This document shows positions 1 to 6,740 of a stretch of 64,000 bases of DNA, one piece after another (the stretch's first letter is position 1; each line of letters opens with the position of its first letter). Source of the DNA: an uncultured Flavobacteriaceae bacterium (GTDB lineage Bacteria; Bacteroidota; Bacteroidia; Flavobacteriales; Flavobacteriaceae); the NCBI GenBank assembly GCA_905181835.1, contig CAJIZF010000001.1:248001-312000 (forward strand), in the 5' to 3' direction. Position numbers and translations under genes: made by a program. The notes beneath the pieces are model-generated. The model was not told the DNA's origin. It did not search any database and saw nothing but the letters and a program-made list of their open reading frames with translations.

Positions 1-547
1 ATCAAGTTCAAATAAATCTTTAGCCTCTTTTAATTTATCAATCGCTTGTTGTCTTGTCATCGGAGCGTTCGGGTTAATTAATTCGCCTCTTGTAACTGAA
101 TAATCTGATGCAGTTAAGTAAGCACTTCCTAACAAGCCGCTTTTGAAGTTTACATCTTTCAACTCAATTTTTACTCCCGTTTTTCCCATTGAACGCCAAA
201 CTTGTGCTTTTGATAATACGTAAGTGTTTTGCTCAAACGTAGTTGATGCAAGAACAGGTTGTACTCCCATAAGTGCGCCACCGACAGTAATTCTACCAAT
301 ATATATAGTTTCGTATTGATTAGATATTTTACTTGAGGATGGTCCTAATTTTTATGGTATCTCCAACTACAACTGTAGAGCCATCTTTTAATATTAAACT
401 CTTTGTAACTATAAATTGTGCCTTATATAATTTTTTTACTTCCTCAAAAGGAGTAGAAAGGTCATAAGTTTCTACTTTTTTTAATTTTTGAGCATATACT
501 CCAAATGTTAATGCTGATATAATTAATGTTAAAATTAGTTTTTTCAT
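1..547 (-). pseudogene. Secreted hypothetical protein, frameshifted, 3' end outside the window
   Basis: The N-terminal part (547 down to 329) starts MKKLILTLIISALTFGVYAQ, a Sec signal peptide, and runs to GDTIKIRTILK before a stop. A second minus-strand frame then continues to the window edge with GGALMGVQPVLAST, RSMGKTGVKIELKDVNF and LINPNAPMTRQQAIDKLKEA, without a stop or a convincing start of its own. Removing one base from the T5 run at 349-353 joins the frames as GDTIKLGPSSSKISNQYET, which reads as one continuous secreted protein. I do not recognise the family. The break may be real decay or a homopolymer sequencing error. Confidence 0.6.
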
Positions 548-695
548 TTTGTTTTGATTGAAAATTAATAATAAACTAAAGTAATAATAATAAACTAAAT
601 AACTGATACATAGTTGATACTTCTAATTACATAACATTTTGCGTTTTCAAAAAGTGGACATAGTAGACATAGTTTATAGGTTTTAAAACTTTAAC

Positions 696-703
696 TATAT
701 TTG
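696..703 (+). promoter_or_regulatory. TAnnTTTG -7 element just before the start codon
   Basis: TATATTTG matches the Bacteroidota -7 consensus and ends three bases before the ATG at 707. This would place transcription start at about the start codon, giving a leaderless mRNA. The 14-base string through the ATG is identical at 13457-13470. Confidence 0.4.
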
Positions 704-706
704 AGT

Positions 707-1093
707 ATGAAACATTTACTATTAATATTATTGTTTGTTCCATTAATCAGTTTTGGGCAAGAGGACATAGAAAGATATAAACTCTATCCAACAGAGAAAT
801 ATGTGGACGTTTTTAGAACTTGATACTGCAACGGGTTTAATGTGGCAGATTCAATATGATGTTGAGGGAGACAAAAGGTTTAAGTCTGTTTTAAACGATA
901 TTGTTCTAAATGATAGCGAACAAGTTAATGGTAGGTGGAAGTTATACCCTACTCAAAATATGTATCAATTCCTACTTGTAGATGTTATGGTTGGTACTGT
1001 AATCCAAATCAATGGAGTACAGAAGAGAACAAACGTTTTGTAATAGGTTATAGACTAAAAAACACCCTAAATAAACAGTGCTTAACCCTCTAA
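707..1093 (+). pseudogene. KLYPTQNM-repeat secreted protein, two frameshifts
   Basis: The true start is the ATG at 707, which gives the signal peptide MKHLLLILLFVPLISFGQ followed by YKLYPTEK. Near 800 the frame shifts into MWTFLELDTATGLMWQIQY, then RWKLYPTQNMYQFLLVD. Near 1003-1010 it shifts again, where the restored frame reads QWSTEENKRFVIGYRLKN and stops at 1093. The repeated motif KLYPTQNM[WY]xFLxLD and the WQ[IV]Q[WY] segments match a small secreted protein family I know from flavobacterial genomes, of unknown function. Both breaks look like single-base indels (an extra A in the AAA run near 798, a missing base near 1008). Confidence 0.65.
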
Positions 1094-1407
1094 AATGTTG
1101 ACAATTTTGTCAATAACGTATTTGGTTTTTCCTTGACTTTTTAAATTTAAACTTGTAACTTTATTTCATAGTGTTTCAAGATATATTCTTCTGAATTTTT
1201 TCAGATAAAAAGTTTCCTTGTTGTATTCCCCTAAAGGGATATATAAATAAAAATCTTCAAAGATTTATCTAAATAAATATTTCAAAAACGTTATATATAC
1301 AGATATAAAAAATAATACTTGCTTGTATTAAGGATAGCTATATCCAATTACGAATGAATAGTTGTTCTGTAATCTTTCAGGTATTTAAAAAGTAGTTTAA
1401 AATAGAT
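1094..1407. other. Intergenic region, no gene seen
   Basis: This stretch is extremely AT-rich with stops in all frames. A short inverted repeat (AAATCTT/AAGATTT, near 1250-1266) and stretches of A/T are present. I see no convincing promoter, RNA gene or coding relic. Confidence 0.5.
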
Positions 1408-1698
1408 ATGAATACAACAGGAAAGAAGTTTGGAGGGAGACAAAAAGGGACTCCTAATAAACTAAATAGTAAGATAAAAGATAAACTATCAGATATAATA
1501 AGTGATGCTATTAGTTCTCTTGATATAGAGGATATGACAAAAGCAGAAAGACTTAAATTAATACAACTTGGTTTACCTTATATAATTACTAAACCTCAAC
1601 AAGAAGAAATACAGGAACAACAAAACTTCACTATAGAAATAATAGATAGATTAAGTGATTATTCAGATAAACAACTTGATAATGCTATTAAGAATTAA
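1408..1698 (+). CDS. Small GGRxKGTPNK-motif protein (DUF5681-like)
   Basis: This 96-residue protein begins MNTTGKKFGGRQKGTPNK. The GGRxKGTPNK motif is shared by small phage- and island-borne proteins, some of them next to terminase genes, so a DNA-packaging or DNA-binding role is possible but not shown. The rest is predicted helical and charged, with DMTKAERLKLIQLGLPYIITKPQ and a Gln/Glu-rich linker near residues 70-80. It has no membrane segment or signal. Its place in the integrase-linked region supports a mobile-element origin. Confidence 0.55.
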   Translation: MNTTGKKFGGRQKGTPNKLNSKIKDKLSDIISDAISSLDIEDMTKAERLKLIQLGLPYIITKPQQEEIQEQQNFTIEIIDRLSDYSDKQLDNAIKN

Positions 1699-1818
1699 AT
1701 GTTTTATAAATAATATAGAGAATAATTAAAATAACAACAATCCACCAATATTTTTTAAACATATAATCAGTCCACTTATTTGCTCCCCACATAATATAGA
1801 ATTAATAATTCAAATATA

Positions 1819-1932
1819 ATGCTATTAATAATTAACAACCCAAGAGAAGCTATAATAGAAAGCTATAAAAGACCTATTTCTTATAAAAACTATATTCTAC
1901 TAAATGGTAAGGTTGTGATTAGATTTAAATAA
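1819..1932 (+). CDS. Short hypothetical protein (37 aa)
   Basis: An ATG at 1819 opens a 37-residue frame starting MLLIINNPREAIIESYK and ending VVIRFK with TAA at 1930. It sits between the GGRxKGTPNK gene and the zinc-ribbon nuclease, on the same strand. Nothing in it is recognisable. Its composition is plausible for coding sequence, but an open frame of this length could occur by chance. Confidence 0.3.
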   Translation: MLLIINNPREAIIESYKRPISYKNYILLNGKVVIRFK

Positions 1933-1972
1933 AATAAATATTTTTTCTACCTTTATTTTGCCTTTCAAAAAA

Positions 1973-3512
1973 ATGAAATGCTACATATGGGTGCCAGAAA
2001 AACATTTACAAATTTTTATTAATTCTGCAAAATCAATTTATGGTGATAAATACGATTACTCTAAAGTAATCTACAAAAACACCTCTACCAAAGTAGAAAT
2101 TATTTGTCCTAAACACGGCTCTTTTTTTAAAACACCTTCAAAATTTATTAATGCTAAACAAAGCTGTAGGGAGTGTAATGGATATATAAAATGGACTTGG
2201 GATAAATTTGTTGGAAAAGCAAATATATTTCATAAAAATAAATACACATACCCAAAACAAACTTTTATAAATACAAAGACAAAGTATAAAATTATTTGTC
2301 CGGTACACGGAGAATTTATGCAGTCAATTTCTCATCATTTAAAAGGTGGATGTAATCAATGTGGTATTGATAATAGAAACAATAAGCAAAGAGATACTAA
2401 AGAAGAATTTGTAAAAAAAGCAAATTTGTTATTTGGACAGAAATACAATTATTCCGAAGTTAAATATTTTAATTCTATACAGGGTTGGAGAATTATTTGT
2501 TCGACACACGGAAAATTTAGTATGAAACCAAATAGCCATTTAAATGGTCAAAACTGCCCTAAATGCGGAAGGGTGAATGCAATTCGTAATATGAGAACTA
2601 GTTACGATGTTGCTTTAAAAAGGTTTAGGAGTATTCACGGAAACAAATATGAATATAAAAAAGAAACATATAAAGATAATATAATACAATATGGTAATGG
2701 TTTGTAAAATACACGGAGAGTTTACTCAAATACCACACGCACACTTTTCAATGAAAGCCGGTTGTAGAAAATGTGGCATATTGGTTACGGCTAACAAAAA
2801 TAGATATGATTTAAGTGAGGTTATTAACTCATTTAAGAAAGTTCACTCTGACCGTTATAAATATGACATTAAATCTTATAATGGAGTAGCAAATAAAATT
2901 AGAATAAAATGTAAAAAACACGGTTGGTTTAAGCAATCTGTCTCGGCACACAAGGGAGGTAACGGTTGTCCAGAATGTTCATATGAGTTAATAGGGGATA
3001 GAACAAGAGTGACACTTGATGATTTTTTAGTTAGTGCAAAAGAAACACACGGTAACTTATATGATTATTCGAAGATAAATTGGATTGACCAGTATACAGA
3101 TGTTTTAATTGGATGTAAGAAAAAAAATCACGGATTTTTCCATCAAACTCCAAGAGACCACAAAAGAGGCTCTGGTTGTCCAAAATGTAATCATTCAAGA
3201 GGAGAAAGATTAATTTTTAATTGGTTACAAGAAAATGAAATAGACTTTATACCTCAACATACCTTTTCAGATTTAAAACAAAAATCCTTCTTAAGGTGTG
3301 ATTTTTTTGTTCCCGATTATAATTTAGTTATCGAGTATAACGGAGTACAACATTATAAGCCTATTGAGCATTTTGGAGGTATGGAAAGTTTAATGGATAC
3401 TCAAGCAAGAGATAAAACTAAAGAGGATTATTGTTTAGATAATGGTATAGCATTTGAAGTAATAAAATATGATGAAGATATAGTTTTAGAATTAAATAAA
3501 ATAATCAACTAA
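1973..3512 (+). pseudogene. Zinc-ribbon repeat nuclease (PD-(D/E)XK-like C-terminus), one frameshift
   Basis: Two overlapping frames (1973-2707 and 2691-3512) form one gene. The product has about seven modules of roughly 60 residues, each with a Y-x-Y-[SKD] segment, then [CS]xxHGxF and a closing CxxC or CxxCG, typical of phage zinc-ribbon proteins. The C-terminus reads GERLIFNWLQEN, then CDFFVPDYNLVIEYNGVQHY, then KTKEDYC and FEVIKY, a Vsr/DUF559-like PD-(D/E)XK nuclease pattern (Asp of CDFF, Glu and Gln of IEYNGVQ). One indel near 2688-2693 splits the sixth module: the first frame ends IIQYGNGL while the second resumes MVCKIHGEF. The ATG at 1973 is preferred over the in-frame TTG at 1958. 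Such proteins are often homing or superinfection-type endonucleases; the substrate is unknown. Confidence 0.7.
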
Positions 3513-4552
3513 ACCATAGGCATATCCTCCTCTTTCAGTTCAGCTATTTCTAAACCTCTTAAATAGGTTAAACTTACATTTATAGATGAATGTCCCATAG
3601 CTTTCTGTAGCTTGGTTATAGAGCCAGTTCTCTTAAAGATTTCTATAGCACCAGAGTGCCTAAAAGAGTACAATGTTTGTCCTTGTTCAAGTGTGTTTGA
3701 TTGTCTCTTAAAACGACTCCAAAGAGTCTTAAAATAGTCTTGGTTTAAAGGTTGAGGTTGGTTAGAAAATATATTATGATAAAGTTCTCTTTTTACAAGA
3801 ACATCCCTAATATATGATGGAACTGGAACAATTCTATTTCTTCCAGATTTATTTCTGTTACCAGCTAAATGAATGTATTTTAAATCATCTGAAAAGTCAT
3901 TCCAAGTAAGTTCTCTTATTTCTCTATGTGGTCTTAAAAGGCAACCATAAGTAAGTAAACAGCATAAATGCAATTTGCTATTAAACAACTTAATATCATC
4001 AAGTATATCATTGATATTATCAAAAGGTTTGTGAAGTGTTGAATTGGGTTTCTTTAGTTTTACTTTACTAAACAAATTAGGTCTATAATCACTTATTAAA
4101 GGACTTAATGTAGATTTTACAGTGCGTTGTGTCTTTGCACTCCAATTAGGTCTAACAAGAAACTTTGTGACGTGTGATGGCTTTAATTTATCGATTGTAA
4201 TGTTCTTTATATACTGTTTACTCTCATAACGTTTCCAAAGAAGAATAATTCGTTTAATGTCCTTTATATACCTTTCTGAACACCTTTGAGATACCTTTGT
4301 TTCAAGACCATTATTGAGTGCTTGAATAACAGTTATAGGTTTATCCTTACATTCTTTTTTCTTTAGTTTTGGCTTCCATCCTTCTCTTAATTTTAATTCA
4401 AATGCAGCTTTGAGTAGTGATGGATTATCTATACATTTTAATTTAATTCCAATAGCTTTTCCATTCCAAAATCGATAACGTTTTTTATTGTAATAAACAT
4501 TTATAAATATTTGTTTTTTGTCTTGACCAATTGTTACATTAAAAGAGTTCAT
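3509..4552 (-). CDS. Tyrosine recombinase/phage integrase family protein
   Basis: About 347 residues from the preferred start MNSFNVTIG at 4552; an upstream ATG at 4609 would add a hydrophobic stretch unlike the family. The catalytic domain shows Arg in LLRPHREIREL, the RH pair in YSFRHSGAIEIF, His in MGHSSINV and the probable nucleophile Tyr in LTYLRG. The N-terminal half (HVTKFLVRPNWSAKTQRTVKS) fits a core-binding SAM-like domain. Bacteroidota elements commonly use this enzyme class to integrate at tRNA 3' ends, and this gene lies directly beside a tRNA-Met 3' fragment. Its stop overlaps the convergent nuclease gene by four bases. It looks intact. Confidence 0.88.
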   Translation of the reverse strand: MNSFNVTIGQDKKQIFINVYYNKKRYRFWNGKAIGIKLKCIDNPSLLKAAFELKLREGWKPKLKKKECKDKPITVIQALNNGLETKVSQRCSERYIKDIKRIILLWKRYESKQYIKNITIDKLKPSHVTKFLVRPNWSAKTQRTVKSTLSPLISDYRPNLFSKVKLKKPNSTLHKPFDNINDILDDIKLFNSKLHLCCLLTYGCLLRPHREIRELTWNDFSDDLKYIHLAGNRNKSGRNRIVPVPSYIRDVLVKRELYHNIFSNQPQPLNQDYFKTLWSRFKRQSNTLEQGQTLYSFRHSGAIEIFKRTGSITKLQKAMGHSSINVSLTYLRGLEIAELKEEDMPMV

Positions 4553-4616
4553 ACTGTCAGTTATTACTGTCAGTTTTAAAAAACAAAAATATAGATATAT
4601 GAAAATCAACAGTTTG

Positions 4617-4679
4617 CAGTAGGTTAGAGCGTCGGACTCATAACCCGAAGGTCACTGGTTCGAGTCCGTTCCCGCTACT
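4617..4679 (+). other. tRNA-Met (CAT) 3' fragment, probable attR
   Basis: From the D-loop onward the sequence matches an elongator tRNA-Met: GGTTAGAGC, an anticodon loop CTCATAA with CAT at 4639-4641, the GGTTCGAGT T-loop, and CCCGCTACT at the 3' end. The 5' acceptor strand and 5' D-stem are absent; AT-rich integrase-side DNA replaces them. The 3' T-stem also appears to lack one base (TCCGTT where TCCAGTT would pair with ACTGG). It is therefore not a working tRNA. It is the expected direct-repeat scar of an element integrated in a tRNA-Met gene whose intact copy would lie left of the window. Confidence 0.75.
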
Positions 4680-4687
4680 AAAACAAT

Positions 4688-4724
4688 AAAACGGTTATAC
4701 TTTTATAAAGTGTAACCGTTTTTT
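4688..4724 (+). terminator. Intrinsic terminator after the tRNA fragment
   Basis: AAACGGTTATAC pairs with GTGTAACCGTTT (one G-T wobble) around a short AT loop and is followed by a T run. It also serves the minus-strand DUF2306 gene, whose stop lies inside its right edge. The same hairpin recurs at 5285, 6081, 12440 and 13420, and in a shorter perfect form at 15989. Confidence 0.8.
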
Positions 4725-5118
4725 ATGTAAAAAAGACATTGTATAGATACCTTCCAGGAACAAGTGTAAAACCTCCTGCTATTATTAAACCGGCCCAAAA
4801 TAGTATAATCATTGATCTTGAGTGACCTTTAATATCACCCTTCTTTATATAATAGATGCTCTTTGGAACGGTGTATATAGTCAGAATACTTAGTAGATGG
4901 ATCCATCCAAAATGATTTAAAAATTGAGGTCCCACTCTTGCCTCCATAAAAAGAGATATCCCTGCTTGAAAAAACATTAAAATCATATATGCCCAACCAA
5001 TATTTTTATGATTTCCAGAGCCCTTAGTTGAAAAATAAATTAAATATGCTCCTATAATTAAACAAGGAGTTACTGCAATTAAATGAATTGTTCTTAGTAG
5101 TTCATACATGGATTTCAA
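4723..5118 (-). CDS. DUF2306 family four-helix membrane protein
   Basis: This 131-residue protein has four predicted membrane helices and the DUF2306 pattern: an early RTIHLIAVTPCLIIGAY helix, HKNIGWAYM, then NHFGWIHLLSILT, KKGDIKGHSRSMI, and a final GLIIAGGFTLVPGRYLYNVFF. The spaced histidines (in HLIA, HKNIG, NHFGW, IHLL and GHSR) are the conserved feature of the family, whose function is unknown. It is encoded convergently toward the tRNA fragment and shares its terminator. Decayed relatives occur at 6116-6215, probably 12478-12540, and as an N-terminal scrap near 15810, so this gene belongs to a locally amplified unit. Confidence 0.75.
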   Translation of the reverse strand: MKSMYELLRTIHLIAVTPCLIIGAYLIYFSTKGSGNHKNIGWAYMILMFFQAGISLFMEARVGPQFLNHFGWIHLLSILTIYTVPKSIYYIKKGDIKGHSRSMIILFWAGLIIAGGFTLVPGRYLYNVFFT

Positions 5119-5129
5119 AAATAGATTAA

Positions 5130-5325
5130 TTTGACGACATTAAATTATAAGCTTGAATAAAATCTCTTGGTGTAAAACTTAAGTTTAACTTTTCATAATA
5201 AGAGTCATTATATGATGAGTGTCTATTAAATCTTTTGGAGTAAAACTAATGTTCGATATTTCAATAGAGTTATCTACTAAAACAATAAAACGGTTATACT
5301 ATTATAAAGTGTAACCGTTTTTTTA
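5130..5325. repeat. tRNA-end-linked repeat, copy A (with terminator)
   Basis: The core from 5162 to CTACTA (5274-5279) and the following hairpin (5285-5323) are shared with copies B-E. On the minus strand two segments encode similar peptides, ISFTPKDLIDTHHIM and LSFTPRDFIQAYNLM, which differ partly at synonymous positions; this suggests a former coding sequence. The right end is the same hairpin that follows the tRNA fragment at 4688. Confidence 0.7.
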
Positions 5326-5340
5326 TGAATACACATTTAA

Positions 5341-5398
5341 TGTAAATAAAACCTTACATTTAATTATTTTTTCATATATTTGTAAAGTAAACATTACA
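5341..5398 (+). promoter_or_regulatory. Promoter with paired TGTAA-N8-TTACA operators
   Basis: Two 18-base inverted repeats, TGTAA-N8-TTACA, lie at 5341-5358 and 5381-5398 with centres 40 bp apart. A TATATTTG -7 element sits at 5375-5382, so one site covers the -33 region and the other covers the transcription start. The downstream operon encodes an HTH regulator, so autoregulation is the natural reading. Confidence 0.6.
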
Positions 5399-5408
5399 AA
5401 ATAATATT

Positions 5409-5795
5409 ATGAAAGATCAAAAAAAACAAAATAAAATTTTGCTGGCATGGACATTAGCATGGGTAGTAAGTTTAGGTATTTTAACAGCTGCAGAAAACTC
5501 ACTTTGGGATAATAAAATATACACTATAATAGGATTAATAATAAATTTTGCTGTTGGAGTAGGTATGATAATCGCTCATAAAAATTTATTTAAGACTTAT
5601 GACGAATTACAAAAGAGAATTCAATTTGAAACAATGGCCATTACATTGGGTTTAACAGTAATAGTTGGTCTAACATATGAAGTGTCTTTTGATTTTGGAA
5701 TTATTGGGAAGGAACCTGAATTCGAATATCTAATGATGTTTATTTCACTTTCATACATTATTGCTAATATCGTTAATTCAAGAAGATTTCGATGA
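5409..5795 (+). CDS. Four-helix membrane protein paired with an HTH regulator
   Basis: This 128-residue protein has four predicted transmembrane segments (about residues 12-28, 38-54, 75-92 and 105-120) separated by the amphipathic stretch KTYDELQKRIQFET. It resembles the membrane partner often encoded with small XRE/YozG-type regulators in Bacteroidota and Firmicutes; its biochemical role is unknown. Its stop overlaps the ATG of the next gene, so the two are translationally coupled. Expression probably comes from the operator-flanked promoter at 5375. Confidence 0.6.
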   Translation: MKDQKKQNKILLAWTLAWVVSLGILTAAENSLWDNKIYTIIGLIINFAVGVGMIIAHKNLFKTYDELQKRIQFETMAITLGLTVIVGLTYEVSFDFGIIGKEPEFEYLMMFISLSYIIANIVNSRRFR

Positions 5796-5992
5796 AAAAT
5801 AAACTAAAGGAATTAAGGAAAAATCAAAAATTGACACAGGAAGAATTAGCCAACTTAATTGGTATTTCACGTCAAGCGATAAACGCGATTGAAAAGGAAA
5901 AATTTGATCCAAGTTTACCCACAGCATTTAAGATGTCAAAGCTGTTTAAGATACCTATAGAGGAACTATTCTTTTTTGAAGGATCTAAATAA
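5792..5992 (+). CDS. XRE-family HTH transcriptional regulator (small)
   Basis: At 66 residues it is almost entirely one helix-turn-helix domain: LKELRKNQKLTQEELANLIG, then the recognition helix SRQAINAIEKEKFDPSL and a closing IPIEELFFFEG. Small stand-alone regulators of this kind normally repress their own operon with a membrane partner. Overlap with the upstream gene (ATGA) and the two TGTAA-N8-TTACA sites in the promoter support that role here. The effector signal is unknown. Confidence 0.85.
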   Translation: MKNKLKELRKNQKLTQEELANLIGISRQAINAIEKEKFDPSLPTAFKMSKLFKIPIEELFFFEGSK

Positions 5993-6041
5993 TTAATTGA
6001 ATTGATTTGTTAACTTCCAAGAATTCTACTGGGGTAAAATA

Positions 6042-6115
6042 AATGTTCGATATTTCAATAGAGTTATCTACTAAAACAATAAAACGGTTATACTTTTATA
6101 GTGTAGCCGTTTTTT
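6042..6115. repeat. tRNA-end-linked repeat, copy B (short)
   Basis: The copy begins near ATGTTCGATATTTC, passes CTACTA at 6068-6073 and ends in the hairpin 6081-6115. Only the last 30 bp before CTACTA are near-identical to the other copies. Upstream (6003-6041) the minus frame still encodes a related but diverged peptide, IYFTPVEFLEV. Confidence 0.65.
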
Positions 6116-6215
6116 AATTAAAAGACTGAGTTCAAACACCCTCAAAGATTATGAGACAATCTTCCAGCGATTATTAGACCAGTTCAAAATAGTATTGAAA
6201 AAGTATAATGTCATT
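6116..6215 (-). pseudogene. DUF2306 gene relic (C-terminal part)
   Basis: The minus strand here reads ILF-stop-TGLIIAGRL, matching IILFWAGLIIAGGF of the intact DUF2306 gene at 4723-5118, including its nucleotide stretch ATACTATTTTG. Stops and small changes show decay. It sits directly right of the terminator hairpin, the same arrangement as the intact gene beside its terminator. Confidence 0.6.
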
Positions 6216-6226
6216 TAAGAGAAGCA

Positions 6227-6646
6227 TTATCGAAAATTAAGCAACATAGAATTATAACTATCTTGAATTTTTTGAATAATTAGAGTCTTATCTAAATTCA
6301 AGCCTTCAATGTCATCTATTTCATTAAATTCTCGCATATTATAATTCCCCCACAAGCTGAATTCAATAATTATTGGAGTTAAACGAATCCCTTTTTCCGT
6401 TAACAAATAAATATTTTCTTTTTTGTTTTCAGGTGCTTTCGTTTTAAAAATCAGTTTATACGACTCTAATAATTTTAATCGTGCAGATAAAATGCTTGGT
6501 GCAATCTTTTCATATGAATCAGACATTTGCTTGAAAGTCTTTTTGTGCTTAACAAGCATGTCTCTGATGATTAACAAAGACCATTTATCACCTACAACAT
6601 CTAATGAAGACGAGACTGGACAACCAGAGCGAAATTCTTTTTTCAT
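6227..6646 (-). CDS. HxlR-family winged-helix transcriptional regulator
   Basis: This 139-residue protein carries the HxlR signature: CPVSSSLDVVGDKWSLLIIR near the N-terminus, with the conserved Cys at position 9, then KTFKQMSDSYEKIAPSILSARLKLLE for the recognition helix and YLLTEKGIRLTPII for the wing. HxlR proteins act as dimers and often sense thiol-reactive or quinone stress through the N-terminal Cys. It is divergent from the thioredoxin-like gene at 6741, with two inverted repeats in the shared intergenic region, so it probably regulates itself, that gene, or both. Confidence 0.9.
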   Translation of the reverse strand: MKKEFRSGCPVSSSLDVVGDKWSLLIIRDMLVKHKKTFKQMSDSYEKIAPSILSARLKLLESYKLIFKTKAPENKKENIYLLTEKGIRLTPIIIEFSLWGNYNMREFNEIDDIEGLNLDKTLIIQKIQDSYNSMLLNFR

Positions 6647-6660
6647 TTTTTATAGATTAT

Positions 6661-6710
6661 TACTATTAATTCAATAGTAATAATTACTTTTGCTATCGAA
6701 TTAAAAGTAA
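6661..6710. promoter_or_regulatory. Two inverted repeats, candidate HxlR operators
   Basis: TACTATT-AATTC-AATAGTA (6661-6679) is a perfect 7-bp-arm inverted repeat. TTACTTTT (6684-6691) and AAAAGTAA (6703-6710) form a second with 8-bp arms. Both lie in the divergent promoter region between the HxlR gene and the thioredoxin-like gene. Confidence 0.5.
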
Positions 6711-6740
6711 AAATACAAAAATTTAAAAATAAAATTTTGA

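Larger units (their letters stand above)
1..4680. mobile_element. Right end of an integrative element inserted in a tRNA-Met gene
   Basis: The segment from the window start to the tRNA-Met 3' fragment has the layout of an integrated element: a tyrosine recombinase gene at 3509-4552 reads away from the tRNA fragment, and its cargo includes a zinc-ribbon nuclease, a GGRxKGTPNK protein and small secreted proteins not expected in a core flavobacterial locus. The left boundary and the presumed intact tRNA-Met lie outside the window. No conjugation or phage structural genes are visible, so I cannot say whether it is a prophage, an integrative conjugative element or a smaller island. Several cargo genes carry frameshifts. 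Confidence 0.65.

Noticed and set aside
6423-6677. Plus-strand frame opposite the HxlR gene.
   Set aside because: It is antisense to a clear HxlR domain and reads into its operator region; no family features.
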